Below, one piece after another: positions 1 to 9,240 of a stretch of 64,000 bases of DNA (its first letter is position 1; each line of letters starts with the position of its first letter). Source of the DNA: a bacterium. Lineage in GTDB: Bacteria; Chloroflexota; Anaerolineae; Caldilineales; Caldilineaceae. The notes beneath the pieces were generated by a model. It saw nothing but the letters and a program-made list of their open reading frames with translations, was not told the origin of the DNA and ran no database searches. Location: contig WGMT01000011.1 of assembly GCA_016124945.1 (NCBI GenBank), forward strand, positions 52,568-116,567. Reading direction: 5' to 3'. Made by a program: the position numbers and the translations under genes.

Positions 1-411
1 GTACCACTTCCCCTTCAGATCCCACAGGGCACAGTCGACCACGCTCATAGCCATCATGTTGACGCCCTTGCGCCCGTGGACGGAGTGGCGGTACATGCGA
101 TCCCAGAGGCGCTCAATCGCCAGGGCATCGTGGCCGAGCAGCATCGGCTTGAGCTGTTTGTCGACGATCCAAGCTTGCTCCTCGGGCATGGGGCCGCCGA
201 TGCCGTAGACGTTGGCGTCGGTCTCAATCTGCACGAAGTAGGACTTGATGTGGTAATTTCCTTTGGCTTCGGCGGAGATCCAGACAGTCCCTTCCGCTTT
301 GTGCTCGGGGTAAATGTCCACTGGGCGATTCAGACGCTCTTCCCAGAAGACGTCCTCGTCGTGCTGCATGGTGCCTTGCACTTCAAAGACGCGCACAGCC
401 GTGATCTTCAT
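1..411 (-). CDS. Enolase-superfamily (mandelate racemase/muconate lactonizing) enzyme, N-terminal part, runs off the window
   Basis: The reverse strand is open from an ATG at 411 to the window edge (137 codons, no stop). The ATG is preceded by GAGGAG at a good distance, so this start is well supported. The product begins MKITAVRVFEVQG and includes a segment typical of the capping domain of the mandelate racemase/muconate lactonizing group (VQIETDANVYGIGG, then MMAMSVVDCALWDLKGK, the helix that leads into the barrel). The barrel with its metal-binding acidic residues lies outside the window, so the substrate cannot be read. The style of the N-terminus recalls acid-sugar dehydratases such as L-rhamnonate dehydratase. 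It is divergent from an aldolase-family gene at 856, which fits a small sugar-acid degradation cluster. The family call is firm; the substrate is inference. Confidence 0.8.
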   Translation of the reverse strand, partial: MKITAVRVFEVQGTMQHDEDVFWEERLNRPVDIYPEHKAEGTVWISAEAKGNYHIKSYFVQIETDANVYGIGGPMPEEQAWIVDKQLKPMLLGHDALAIERLWDRMYRHSVHGRKGVNMMAMSVVDCALWDLKGKWY

Positions 412-855
412 GGTGCTCTCCTCGTGGGGTGGGGATGGGTGGAAACCAAGATTCTATCCAAGCCATACGAAGGCAGAATTGATCCAGAGATTACACAGAT
501 TTTTAAGATTCAGAAGCAGATTGCACGCCAATCTTCTGGAAATCCTGTTAATCTGCGTAATCTGTGGATAGTTTTCTCTTTTCTCTGTTCTTCGCGATTC
601 TTTGTGTATCTTCGTGGATCATCTCTGCTCATTATACCCGTGTGATTTGCTGCTCCAAAACATCTTTGACACTGCTCCGGCTGCATTGTATCCTGAATTG
701 GTCTGTCCAATCTACTTTCCCTACTACATGTTGTCTCTACCCTGAAATTACAGTGCGCAGCAGCACTTCTGCTTTACATTGGCGTGACTCGCCAGGCTGC
801 TGTGAATTTCTGGGTAGTCAGTCAGAACCAACACCAAACCAACGGAGAAAAGACC
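412..855. other. Divergent intergenic region with a dispersed repeat
   Basis: This 444-bp gap separates two divergent genes and must hold both promoters; no convincing -35/-10 pair could be chosen. Bases about 477-645 belong to a repeat family rich in ATTACACAGATT and AATCTGTGG motifs, also seen at 61017-61280 and 63450-64000. It can fold back on itself (GATTACACAGATTT against AATCTGCGTAATCTGTGG). Short open frames here have no ribosome binding site and are not believed. Confidence 0.6.
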
Positions 856-1758
856 ATGAGCCAACCCTGGCGCGGGATTTTTGTGATCGTCGTCACCCCT
901 TTCACCGAAAGCCTGGAACTAGACGAAGCCTCGTTGCGCCGTGAGGTGCGCTTCTGCATCGAAGCGGGCGCAACCGGATTGGTCGGCCCGGCCAACGCCA
1001 GCGAGTTCCCCACCTTGTCAGACGATGAACGCAAACGCTGGATGGAGATCGTTGTCCACGAGGCCGGAGGACAGATCCCCGTTGTGGCCGCTACCACTTC
1101 AGGACACGCCATCCCTGCCGTAGAGCTGAGCCTCTTTGCCCAACACATCGGCGCGGACGGGGTGATGGCCATGCCGCCGTCGATCCTGTCACCGGGGCCG
1201 GATGGCTGCTACCAATACTTCAAAGCTCTCTCCGACGCGTTGGACATCCCAGTCTGTGTGCAGAATTACGCCGGGCCGGCGGGCACACCCATGTCCTCGG
1301 AGTTGCTGGCGCGCATGTGCCGCGAACTGGAAAACGTGCGCTACCTCAAAGAGGAGACCCTGCCCGAACCACGCGCCATCAGCCGCACCCTGACCGCTGC
1401 GGGCGACGCCTGCGAAGGCGTCTTCGGCGGGCAGGGCGGCGTCTACATGATCGACGAATGGCGGCGCGGCGCCCATGGCAACATGCCCGCCTGTCAGTCT
1501 ACCGAGGTCCACGTCGCCATCTGGGACAAACTCACCGCGGGCGACGAAGCCGGGGCGCGCACGATCTTCAACCAGCTCCTGCCGCTGATCAACTTCGAGC
1601 GCATGCACGGCGTTGCCACCTACAAAGAAGTGCTCAAACGCCGCGGCATCTTCAACACCACCGCCGGCCGCGCCCCGGGCAAATATCTAGATGAAATGGA
1701 TCTGAAGGAACTAGATGCGATTTTGGCGGATGTGGAGGGGTTGTTTACGGTGGGATGA
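856..1758 (+). CDS. Dihydrodipicolinate synthase/N-acetylneuraminate lyase family aldolase
   Basis: This 300-residue protein has the length and layout of the DapA/NanA (beta/alpha)8 aldolase family. The Schiff-base lysine is K165 in YLKEE, and a glycine-rich stretch follows (VFGGQGGVYM). The usual GTTGE loop is replaced by GPANASEF (residues 44-51), and the tyrosine region reads VQNYAGPAG rather than YNVPGR. That argues against true lysine-pathway DapA and for a sugar-acid or keto-acid aldolase/dehydratase. The ATG at 856 was chosen because GGAGAAAAG precedes it by about 8 nt; the frame is open further upstream but without a binding site. It is divergent from an enolase-superfamily dehydratase, a common pairing in acid-sugar catabolism, where the dehydratase makes the 2-keto-3-deoxy acid that a class I aldolase cleaves. 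The substrate is unknown. Confidence 0.85.
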   Translation: MSQPWRGIFVIVVTPFTESLELDEASLRREVRFCIEAGATGLVGPANASEFPTLSDDERKRWMEIVVHEAGGQIPVVAATTSGHAIPAVELSLFAQHIGADGVMAMPPSILSPGPDGCYQYFKALSDALDIPVCVQNYAGPAGTPMSSELLARMCRELENVRYLKEETLPEPRAISRTLTAAGDACEGVFGGQGGVYMIDEWRRGAHGNMPACQSTEVHVAIWDKLTAGDEAGARTIFNQLLPLINFERMHGVATYKEVLKRRGIFNTTAGRAPGKYLDEMDLKELDAILADVEGLFTVG

Positions 1759-1770
1759 GACGCAATGCGT

Positions 1771-1836
1771 AATGCGTAATTGGTCTACGAAATTGGTCGC
1801 CAAATGGCTGGTGACTTCGTCTGCGAATTACGCATT
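1771..1836. terminator. Inverted repeat between convergent genes (dispersed AATGCGTAATT repeat)
   Basis: AATGCGTAATT at 1771-1781 pairs with AATTACGCATT at 1826-1836. The hairpin lies between two convergent genes and could end transcription on both strands, although it lacks a long T run. The right arm supplies the last codons and TAA stop of the reverse-strand YfhO-flippase gene. Confidence 0.45.
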
Positions 1837-4800
1837 ACTCTTCTTCAACAGTCGCCCCAAAATCACCCCCATCTCCTCCCCCCGAAACGCCCCTGTCAGT
1901 GCCAACACGCTCAGGTAGGCCAACCCGCCGGGGACAAGCGCCAGCCATACGTTAATGCCCGCACCGATCAATAGATGCATGGCAATTCCCATCACTAACA
2001 CCGCCAGCAGCGGTCGCCAGATCAGGTCGAGCCACGGCACATGGCCCACGTGGCGTTTGACGCTCCAGTAGAAGGGGATGAGCAGACTGAACTCGCTGAG
2101 GATGGTCACCACCGCCGCGCCCAGGTAACCGAAGGTGGGGATCATGAGCAGGTTGCCCACCACGTTAAAGACGACGCCCAGCACGAACGCTTTGGTGAGG
2201 TAGCCCTGCTGGTTGACGGCAATCAGCACAAACTGTGTCACACTGTTGACAAAGCCAATCGGAATGCTCCAAATGATCACCTGGAGCGCCAGCGCCGAGC
2301 CGCCCCGGTAGCTGATTTCACGCCCCAGCACCTGAATCGTGTCGGGCACGTTGAGGAACTCCGCGCCGCCGAGGATGTAGATCAGCGGCTCCGCCAGCAC
2401 GGTGATGGTCATGGCCAGGGGCAGGCTGACCATCAACAGCAGCCGCGCACTCAGGATGTACGAACGCAGCAGCCCTTCGCCTTCTTTCTTGGCGTAGCGA
2501 GCCATGAGCGGGAAGATGGCGAAGGTAAAGGTACTGGGGATGATGTTCAACCCGTCCAAATATTTGAGCGAAGCGCTGTAAAGCCCCACACTCACCGCCC
2601 CCGCCAGGGGACGCAACAGCCAGACGTCGATGCGCCAGAAAATCGTCGCCAGCAGGTGATTGAGCATCAGCGGCCCGCTGGTGCTGAACATCCAGCGCTG
2701 CAAAGAGGCGTCCCACTTCCACTCGGGTTTGAAAAGCGTGGAGCGTACCAGCGTGTAGAGCCAGATCAACTGCACAATGTTCATTACCAGGCTCACCCAC
2801 GCCAATCCCACAAAGCCCCATCCCAAGAGCAACACCAGTGCGCCCAGGGCCACTTTCAGCAGGGCCGTGGCGCTGCTCAAACCGGCAGGGTACTCCATCT
2901 TTTCGAAGGCATAAAAGAGACTGCTCAGCGCGTCGGCCCAGTTGGCAAAGAGCATCGCCGCCGCAAAAATGGCGATGGCCTGCACTTCGGCCATGCTGAT
3001 GCCGCCCCAAATGCGGAATCCCCCCGTCATCAGCGCCAACACGGGCAGGCTCGCCAACCACAGGATCGTGCGCAGCCCCAGCACGTTGGTAAGGTAGCGG
3101 CTCGACTGGTTCTTGTCCGCCGCCACATCGCGGGTGAGGAGTGTACCCAACCCGTAGCGACTCACAATCTCAAAGAAGCCGTACATCGTCACCACAAAGG
3201 CATATTGGCCGGTGCCTTCAGGGCCAAGTAGACGCACATAGAGCAGGGCGAAGGCGAAGTCGATGGCCTTGTTGGCCATGTTCAGCGCCATGGGCACCAG
3301 CGAATTCTTGGCTACCGTGCGCACTTCGTCGCCCGATTCGTCTGGGCGGTAGTAGCGGCCCCACAGCCACCAGAGCAGCAGCAGCGCACACGCCATCACC
3401 GCCAGGAATGAGACGTACAACGCCACTTTGAAACTCATGGGCGTGTAGACAAAGCGGACCGTCCACTGCCCTTGTTCGGGCAGGTAGACGGTGCGCAGTG
3501 CGCCGTTGGCGCGGTGGATCGTCAACTCTGTCTCTTGGCTTTCGTCCCCACCGAAAGGACGGATGTACGCCCTCCAGCCGGGGAACCAGGCGTCGGAGAG
3601 CACCAGCCAGCCACGGTCGCTCAGGTTGATGTCCACAAAGACGGTGTCTGTTGTGTAGCGGCTGATATTGGCTTCGGCGATCTGCGGGCTGGCGCGGGTC
3701 AGCGCGTTGGCCGCGGCAGGCGTCTCTTCGATGAAGACGACATCGCGCAGCTTCGCCGTCAACAGCGGCTGCTCACCCGCGGGGATCACCTGCGCCTCGG
3801 GCACGATGAAGGCCCGCGGCAGCACTTCCAGATTCTCGTAGACTGTGATCACGCCGTCGTCGTAGATTTCTTGCCACGTCGCCGCATTGGGGATGACATG
3901 CTCGGTGAAGACATACTTGACGTTGAGCAGATCGAGCAGCGGGTTTTCCATCACCGCGTAGGGGTTCGGCCCTACGGCGTAGAGCGGTGCGATACGATTG
4001 TAGAGCAGTTCGCCGCTCTGATCGCCAAGCTGATTCATCATCTCTACATACTGGCGGGGGATGATCGAATCGTAGCCGCGCAGATCGTGCCAGCCGTAGT
4101 ACATGCCCACATTGGCGTTAAGCGTCTTCGCGCCGGGGACGTTGAAGGTGGTGATGCGGAAGGGCGGGGCGTCTTCGCCGGCTTCGCGGTCCTGAATAAA
4201 CTGCACCACCGGCGGCACATTGACCAACGGTGACAACGCCGGATCGGCGGCAGGATTGAACGTCCCATGGATGGAGAAGAGATCGGCGACCACGAGCGCG
4301 GCGGCAAGGAATGGGAGGGATGATGCCAACCGATACCGAGATGATGAGATGATGAGCCGCACCGCCACACCGCCGAGGACGGCAAAGATGCCGAATTTGA
4401 GCAAATTCAAGCTCTGGTAGCCCCAAAACATGCGCCCGTCGGCAAAGGACATCTGCGCCAGATCGCTGCCGTCGACGATGCGTTGTCCTAGCGCGAGGAA
4501 GGGCGCAGGGACGAAGTAACTAATCGCAACGGCGGCCAAAGCGGCAACCCCGGCAAGGATGGCCGACGAGGAAAGAACGAAGAACAATGAACGGTGCGAG
4601 ATCGTGAGCCGCCCAATCTTCAATCTTGATTCTTCCGTCATTGCAAGCTGCCGCTCCAGTCCAATCCCGCCGAGGACGGCCATGCTCAACGTAAACGGAA
4701 AGACCCAGCGGAAGGGGCTGTGTAGTTGGTTCCACCCGGGCAACCCGTAAAAAAGGATGGCGTAGAGCGGCGTACCGAAGGCGAAGAGGAGCGAGAGGAC

Positions 4801-6117
4801 GGCGAGGGCGGTGAAGATCCAGGTGGGGCGGGCGAGGGGCGAGTTGCGAATGGCGGATTGCGAATGGCTGATTGCCCACGGCAGGGCGGTGACGACGGCC
4901 ACGGCGGCGAGCAGCCAGGTGAGGATGCCCACGTAGTTGCCGCCTTCGACGTAGTTTTTGATGCCCCAAAAGACCGTCTGGATCGGTTCACCCAGCGCGT
5001 TGACCGTTGCCGATTCCATGCGTAACGACCAAAGATCAAACCAGGCATGGTGGCTTGGGTTGCCGAAAACGTCGGGTAGGAAAAAAGTCAGCACATGCCG
5101 CGACGGCCAGGCCCACCCCAACACTTGCTGCAAAGTGGCTGATCCTGCGCGGAAATTCAGCGTCACCAATTCGTAGAGCGGAACCAGTTGCACCGCGCCT
5201 GAGGCGATCCCCAGGAGCGCTAACGCCAGCAACCAGCCAGAGAGTTTGAGGATGCGAATTGCGGGTTGCGGGTTGCGAAGTGCGGGTTGCGAGTTGCGTT
5301 TCGCTGCGCCGCGACCTTTGCGATCTGTCGCGTGCCACGTGCCACCTGCTAACTGCCACCTGCTAACTGCTAACCTCCGCCACGCCAACACCAGCCGCAC
5401 TGCGCTGTAAAAGCCTGCCACCAACAGTGTATAGTAGAAAAATTCTGGATGCCCGGCCAAGGCTACAATGCCGATGACGGCCGCGCCGACCACCACATAC
5501 GGCACAGGATGAAAGGCCGCGTCGCCCTTCTCTTCTTGTTTGCGCACGATGAACTCGATGATCGCCAGCAGCAGGGGCAACCACGCCGCCGCCGCAATGA
5601 TCATGGTGAAGACGACGCTGACGATCATAAAGCCACTGAACTGAAAAACTACGCCGCTGAAGAGCGCCGCCGCTGGTCGCAGCCGTAGCACGCGCCCAAA
5701 AATGTACATGTTGATGCCAGCGATGGCCAGTTGCAGCGCTGTGAACCACCCGTAGGCCGCTTCGATGGGCAAAACATAGAAGAGTACACTCAGCGGATAG
5801 GCCACACTGGCCTGTCCACCGGCGAAGAAGGGAATGCCGGTGAAAATCTGGGGGTTCCACAGCGGGATTTCACCCTGCGCCAACGTGCGCACAACATGAT
5901 ATTTCCAAACTGTGTTTTGTAGCACCAGATCGCTGAGCAGATCGTTGTGAGGGATCACCCCGGGTTGCAACGAGTGCCACGGCTCAAACGAATAGAGATT
6001 GTCGAAGGGGATGAGTGTGCGCCCGCCAAAGAGGACCGGCGAAAACCATAGAAGCGGCAGCACAATCAGCGCTGCCAGCGCCATTAGATCCCGCTTGTGT
6101 GAACGTAGTCGGTGCAT
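1828..6117 (-). CDS. YfhO-family membrane protein fused to a polysaccharide flippase (1429 aa)
   Basis: One uninterrupted frame joins two integral membrane proteins. Residues 1 to about 925 match the YfhO family (putative GT-C-fold glycosyltransferases of cell-envelope glycosylation): an N-terminal helix, the [13 protein letters not shown] loop, [19 protein letters not shown], many transmembrane helices, a soluble domain with a GWRAYI segment, and a last helix. A short acidic linker (DESGDE, near residue 927) leads into residues about 935-1429, a Wzx/MATE-like flippase of normal length ([17 protein letters not shown], then a dozen helices, including [14 protein letters not shown]). YfhO proteins and flippases are usually separate genes. 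The natural reading is a coupled glycan-transfer and lipid-linked-sugar flipping protein. Residues near 245-285 and 412-425 are encoded by dispersed-repeat sequence. The next gene upstream on the strand is a polyprenyl-phosphate-sugar synthase, which fits. The start at 6117 has no strong ribosome binding site. Confidence 0.8.
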   Translation of the reverse strand: MHRLRSHKRDLMALAALIVLPLLWFSPVLFGGRTLIPFDNLYSFEPWHSLQPGVIPHNDLLSDLVLQNTVWKYHVVRTLAQGEIPLWNPQIFTGIPFFAGGQASVAYPLSVLFYVLPIEAAYGWFTALQLAIAGINMYIFGRVLRLRPAAALFSGVVFQFSGFMIVSVVFTMIIAAAAWLPLLLAIIEFIVRKQEEKGDAAFHPVPYVVVGAAVIGIVALAGHPEFFYYTLLVAGFYSAVRLVLAWRRLAVSRWQLAGGTWHATDRKGRGAAKRNSQPALRNPQPAIRILKLSGWLLALALLGIASGAVQLVPLYELVTLNFRAGSATLQQVLGWAWPSRHVLTFFLPDVFGNPSHHAWFDLWSLRMESATVNALGEPIQTVFWGIKNYVEGGNYVGILTWLLAAVAVVTALPWAISHSQSAIRNSPLARPTWIFTALAVLSLLFAFGTPLYAILFYGLPGWNQLHSPFRWVFPFTLSMAVLGGIGLERQLAMTEESRLKIGRLTISHRSLFFVLSSSAILAGVAALAAVAISYFVPAPFLALGQRIVDGSDLAQMSFADGRMFWGYQSLNLLKFGIFAVLGGVAVRLIISSSRYRLASSLPFLAAALVVADLFSIHGTFNPAADPALSPLVNVPPVVQFIQDREAGEDAPPFRITTFNVPGAKTLNANVGMYYGWHDLRGYDSIIPRQYVEMMNQLGDQSGELLYNRIAPLYAVGPNPYAVMENPLLDLLNVKYVFTEHVIPNAATWQEIYDDGVITVYENLEVLPRAFIVPEAQVIPAGEQPLLTAKLRDVVFIEETPAAANALTRASPQIAEANISRYTTDTVFVDINLSDRGWLVLSDAWFPGWRAYIRPFGGDESQETELTIHRANGALRTVYLPEQGQWTVRFVYTPMSFKVALYVSFLAVMACALLLLWWLWGRYYRPDESGDEVRTVAKNSLVPMALNMANKAIDFAFALLYVRLLGPEGTGQYAFVVTMYGFFEIVSRYGLGTLLTRDVAADKNQSSRYLTNVLGLRTILWLASLPVLALMTGGFRIWGGISMAEVQAIAIFAAAMLFANWADALSSLFYAFEKMEYPAGLSSATALLKVALGALVLLLGWGFVGLAWVSLVMNIVQLIWLYTLVRSTLFKPEWKWDASLQRWMFSTSGPLMLNHLLATIFWRIDVWLLRPLAGAVSVGLYSASLKYLDGLNIIPSTFTFAIFPLMARYAKKEGEGLLRSYILSARLLLMVSLPLAMTITVLAEPLIYILGGAEFLNVPDTIQVLGREISYRGGSALALQVIIWSIPIGFVNSVTQFVLIAVNQQGYLTKAFVLGVVFNVVGNLLMIPTFGYLGAAVVTILSEFSLLIPFYWSVKRHVGHVPWLDLIWRPLLAVLVMGIAMHLLIGAGINVWLALVPGGLAYLSVLALTGAFRGEEMGVILGRLLKKSNA
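5255..5385. repeat. Dispersed repeat inside the YfhO-flippase coding region
   Basis: The plus strand holds tandem GCGGGTTGCGAAGTGCGGG-type units followed by CCACCTGCTAACTG twice. This low-complexity text resembles the intergenic repeats elsewhere in the window, yet lies in frame within the YfhO part, encoding a hydrophilic loop ([15 protein letters not shown]). A smaller related patch lies at about 4845-4885 ([10 protein letters not shown]). Confidence 0.6.
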
Positions 6118-6221
6118 AGTAGAAGAAGCGATTGGGCGATTGAGAGATTAGGCGATTGAGGCAGAACCTCAATTGCTGATGCGTTGCTAGTTACGGACTG
6201 CATGGGGCGAATGGCGAATGA

Positions 6222-6367
6222 TCAGTTACTGCGCAATGTCTTTAAGTTAAGCGCGGAGAGAGCACCCCCAGGTGCGGGTCTACTCGGGAACAGCCGCACG
6301 TAGGCGTGCTCTCTGCGCAGATATTCGAGTTCTGAAACCTTTAAATTACTGACATTGAGTTACTGCG
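6222..6367. repeat. Large imperfect inverted repeat between two reverse-strand genes
   Basis: GCGCGGAGAGAGCAC (6251-6265) pairs with GTGCTCTCTGCGC (6306-6318). GGTGCGG and CCGCAC form an inner stem. Outside them, CAATGTC (about 6234) pairs with GACATTG (about 6351), and GTTACTG occurs on both flanks. The element lies between the glycosyltransferase stop and the YfhO-flippase start, so it could be an intercistronic terminator/attenuator, a structured RNA or a MITE-like insertion. No protein is encoded. Confidence 0.55.
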
Positions 6368-7148
6368 TGCCACCCCGCACCCGATGGCGGTGTCGCCAGC
6401 GTATTTCCCACACGCGCAGGGCCGATTCGATTTTTACCGGCACGTCCATTTTACTCTGACCGATGCGACGATCTTCAAAATGAATAGGGACTTCGATAAT
6501 GCGGTAGCCCAGTTTTTCGCTCAGGTAGGCCATTTCCACCTGAAAGATGTAGCCGTTGCTGCGGATATTTTCCAGCCCGATATTAAGGAGAGCATCGCGC
6601 CGCCAAAGCTTGAAGCCTGCTGTCATGTCGCGCACGCGGATGCGCAGCAGCGCCCGGCTGTAGAGATTGGCCCACCAGCTCAGCCGGCGCCGCCACCAAC
6701 TCCAGCCTTCGTCGAGGCTACCACCGGGCACATAGCGGCTGCCGATGATCACATGTGCACCGGTGGCAAGCGCCACACCCAACATCTGCGCAATGTAGCC
6801 CGGCGAATGGCTGAAATCGGCGTCCATTTGCACCACGAATTCAGCGCCTTCGGCCAGTGCCCGCTGCATGCCGGTTACATAGGCTGTGCCCAGCCCGCCC
6901 TTGCCCTGTCGGTGGATCACCTGCATGCGCAGGGCATACCGTGTCGCTAGTTGATCAGCCAGCGCGCCGGTGCCGTCAGGCGAATTGTCGTCCACAACGA
7001 GCAGACGCAAATTGGGCAACGGCAGCGCGAAGAGCTCTTTTGTCATCTCTTCGAGGTTGTCTGCCTCATTATAAGTTGGGATTACGACAGTCACCGCGCA
7101 CGCCTGCCAATCGGCGGGCAGTTTGCCGGTCGCCGGCATCGAGCCCAT
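6360..7148 (-). CDS. Glycosyltransferase family 2, polyprenyl-phosphate mannose/glucose synthase-like (DPM1 type)
   Basis: The 262-residue protein has the GT2 fold signature: [14 protein letters not shown] (residues 19-32), [10 protein letters not shown] (51-60), the metal-binding DxD as [10 protein letters not shown] (D109, D111) and [10 protein letters not shown]. It ends without the C-terminal membrane helices of GtrB-like enzymes, so it resembles soluble DPM1. It should transfer a hexose from a nucleotide sugar to polyprenyl phosphate at the cytoplasmic membrane. The start at 7148 was preferred over an upstream one because AGGA lies six bases before it and the extra N-terminus would be unrelated to the family. 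Its downstream neighbour on the same strand is the YfhO-flippase fusion, a plausible user of the lipid-linked sugar. Confidence 0.85.
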   Translation of the reverse strand: MGSMPATGKLPADWQACAVTVVIPTYNEADNLEEMTKELFALPLPNLRLLVVDDNSPDGTGALADQLATRYALRMQVIHRQGKGGLGTAYVTGMQRALAEGAEFVVQMDADFSHSPGYIAQMLGVALATGAHVIIGSRYVPGGSLDEGWSWWRRRLSWWANLYSRALLRIRVRDMTAGFKLWRRDALLNIGLENIRSNGYIFQVEMAYLSEKLGYRIIEVPIHFEDRRIGQSKMDVPVKIESALRVWEIRWRHRHRVRGGTQ

Positions 7149-7576
7149 GCTACGTCCTAGTTCAATCGTTGGTGTGAAGCGCCCGGTGACGTTCCACGCG
7201 CCGGGCGCACAAGATCCGAAATTGTAGCACGCCCACCAAAGCCGGTCCAATTAAACGGGGAGGGAAATGGGACGTTTATGTAGCGAATATGTAGCGAAAG
7301 ACAAATGTGTGGCGAAAGAGTAGGAGATTTCCACTACGCAGCGAAACATGTACAGCCTCCAATACCTCTTCTTGTACCTAGAGCTATGGCACACTTCTTG
7401 TCCTTTTCCTATGATAGAGGTGGTATGCATAGGAGATGCAACTTTGCTGAAAATTATCGGAATCTTGGTGGTTCCCTAGGTAGTTTATGTAGATTGACAG
7501 TGTTGACATCGATTGTCGATGTACATGGATGCAGCAGAGCCATATCAGATCTCCAGTCTAAGAAAGGAAAAGACGC
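7149..7576. other. Divergent promoter region, with a local AT-rich stretch
   Basis: This 428-bp gap between divergent genes is less GC-rich than its surroundings and encodes nothing convincing. Two TTGACA boxes (7494-7499 and 7503-7508) lie upstream of the PRC-barrel lipoprotein gene and could serve as -35 elements; no clear -10 was identified. A short GTAGCGAA motif recurs near 7280-7300. Confidence 0.45.
7506..7522. promoter_or_regulatory. Possible operator: perfect 7-bp palindrome overlapping a TTGACA box
   Basis: ACATCGA-TTG-TCGATGT is a perfect inverted repeat with a 3-bp centre, about 55 bp before the lipoprotein start. It overlaps the second TTGACA box, the right place for a repressor site. 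The binding protein is unknown. Confidence 0.35.
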
Positions 7577-8611
7577 ATGAAACATTTAATACGAAGCCGC
7601 TCTATCTGGACAACAATGATGGTGATGCTTGCCCTGATATTGGGGGCATGCACAACCGAAACCCGAGACATGACAGGCGTCGGAGCAGACGCTGTTGTGA
7701 TTGAGGAACCTGGCGGTGACGATCAGGCCCAACCGCTACCAACAGAGACCGGCGAGGAGCAGGGTGTTGTCGCAGAAGAAGTTACACCAGAAGCTGGAAC
7801 GGAAGCGGAAGAGGCACCTGTCGATGCTGATACCGAAGCAACCGTTGGCATGGGGTTGACCGGCCTCGATCAAGAGACCATGATCCTGGCTTCCACGCTT
7901 CTAGATCGTGGTGTGGAAAACCCCAACGGGGCCGATCTTGGGCATGTGGATGATTTTCTCATCGAACTCGATACAGGCAATGTGCTCTTTGCTCTGATCG
8001 AACATGGTGGCTTTCTAGGCATTGGCAATGAACATGCAGCCGTGCCGTTGAACGCGCTGGCATTAGGGCCGGAACGGAATAATCTTATCCTCAACCTAGC
8101 AGAGGACGCGTTCGAATCCTTCCCCAACGTGGAAGTAACCGATGACTGGCCTATGGGGCTAGACGAAACCTGGGACGATGACTTGAATGTCTTCTGGAAT
8201 GAGGCTGGCTTCAATACTCGCAACCTGGAAGGTGCAGCCCCTGGCGTCGTTGGGCGTGCTTCCCAACTGGTCGGCTTCGGGCTTGGTGCTCCCGGTGCCG
8301 CCGCGACGCCTGGCTTTGGTACGACTCTTGACTACGTGGTCGACCTGGCAGAAGGTCGGGTTAAGTATGCATTGGTGGGCTTCACCGATGTAGTCTTGTA
8401 CGGTCAAGACTGGGCCGTCATCCCCTTTGAAGCGATGGACCCGACAGCCTTTGCCAGTGTAGCCGCTCTCGACCCGGCGATTGATGTGTCGTTGCTCGCT
8501 GATGCCCCGCGTATCCGTGCAACCGAAGTCGAGACAATTGCATTCTTCGAGCCTGGTTGGGATGAGTCCATTCGCACCTATTGGGCTGAGCAGGGATACG
8601 ATCTGGACTGA
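7577..8611 (+). CDS. Lipoprotein with two PRC-barrel domains
   Basis: The 344-residue protein starts with a basic segment and hydrophobic core ending in LILGAC, a lipobox with the modified cysteine near residue 27. An acidic, proline- and glutamate-rich linker follows (about 30-95), typical of surface lipoproteins spaced away from the membrane. Two PRC-barrel-like domains come next: about 100-175 (LGHVDDFLIELDTGNVLFAL, then GGFLGIGNEHAAVP) and about 225-300 (TTLDYVVDLAEGRVKYALVG, then DWAVIPFEAM). PRC barrels are small beta-barrels found in photosynthetic reaction-centre H subunits, RimM and stress-related envelope proteins. AAGGA precedes the ATG. A BON-domain gene follows 62 bp downstream on the same strand; the PRC-BON pairing is common in osmotic or envelope stress loci. 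The exact role is unknown. Confidence 0.8.
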   Translation: MKHLIRSRSIWTTMMVMLALILGACTTETRDMTGVGADAVVIEEPGGDDQAQPLPTETGEEQGVVAEEVTPEAGTEAEEAPVDADTEATVGMGLTGLDQETMILASTLLDRGVENPNGADLGHVDDFLIELDTGNVLFALIEHGGFLGIGNEHAAVPLNALALGPERNNLILNLAEDAFESFPNVEVTDDWPMGLDETWDDDLNVFWNEAGFNTRNLEGAAPGVVGRASQLVGFGLGAPGAAATPGFGTTLDYVVDLAEGRVKYALVGFTDVVLYGQDWAVIPFEAMDPTAFASVAALDPAIDVSLLADAPRIRATEVETIAFFEPGWDESIRTYWAEQGYDLD

Positions 8612-8673
8612 CAGTCCTCGTGAAATTAGGCTTCTGTAAAACAGAGCATTAACAAACAAAAAGGAGTAGAAAT

Positions 8674-8934
8674 ATGGGTGTACTCGGTAAACTATTTGGC
8701 TCCACCTACGAGGACGATAAACTGGTGATGGCAGCGGAACGCGCCATCGCCCAGGACCCGGTTATGAACAACCCCGGTGCGGTGGGCGTAGTCAGTGACA
8801 AAGGTGTGGTGATGTTATCCGGCACTGTCAACAGTGAGCGCGAAAAACGACATGTAGAGAATCTGATTCGTTCCAACCTGAACAACTCAAAACTCAAGTA
8901 TGCAGATATCGATAACAGACTTAAGGTCCTCTAG
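8674..8934 (+). CDS. Small BON-domain protein
   Basis: The 86-residue protein consists almost entirely of one BON (OsmY/nodulation) domain: a first helix (DDKLVMAAERAIAQDP), strand-turn-strand with GVVSDKGVVMLSGTV, and a helix with EREKRHVENLIR. BON domains bind phospholipid surfaces or other envelope components. No signal peptide is seen, unlike OsmY, so it may act on the inner membrane face or with a partner. A clear AAGGAG precedes the ATG. It follows the PRC-barrel lipoprotein gene and is probably co-transcribed with it. Confidence 0.8.
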   Translation: MGVLGKLFGSTYEDDKLVMAAERAIAQDPVMNNPGAVGVVSDKGVVMLSGTVNSEREKRHVENLIRSNLNNSKLKYADIDNRLKVL

Positions 8935-9017
8935 GCAGGCGAATACGCTCGAAGCAGCTGCGATCCACCGGCCAGGAGAAGACTCGGCACTCGGGGTGTT
9001 CAATTGCGGGGCGCGCG

Positions 9018-9090
9018 GCGACAGTGCCTGGTGCGGGCCGGCGAATTACCGGCCACACTTTCTGTGGCTGGCCCGTGCCAGGCACTGTCC
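9018..9090. repeat. Hairpin of the AGTGCCTGG/CCAGGCACT dispersed palindrome family
   Basis: ACAGTGCCTGGtgCGGGCC on the left pairs with GGCCCGTGCCAGGCACTGT on the right; inside are two smaller hairpins (GGCCGG/CCGGCC and CCACA/TGTGG). The core recurs as CCACAGTGCCaGGCACTGTGG at 38502-38522 and as ACAGTGgctggCACTGT at 15209-15225. It follows the BON gene and may end its transcript, but lacks a T run. Confidence 0.6.
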
Positions 9091-9240
9091 GCCCCTATTC
9101 TGAAACGCACCCCTGGCACAGGTAGTAGTTGCAAAACCGACCAAGGATAGCTATACTGCCCCTGTATTTTGCCTGGGCAAGGCCACAGCTTTTGGCTGAG
9201 CCATTCGTATTCATGCCGCTGCTATCTCTGGACACACTCA

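Noticed and set aside
7305..7580. A 91-residue frame before the PRC-barrel lipoprotein
   Set aside because: No ribosome binding site, no family-like pattern, and it would overlap the promoter region and the start of the lipoprotein gene.
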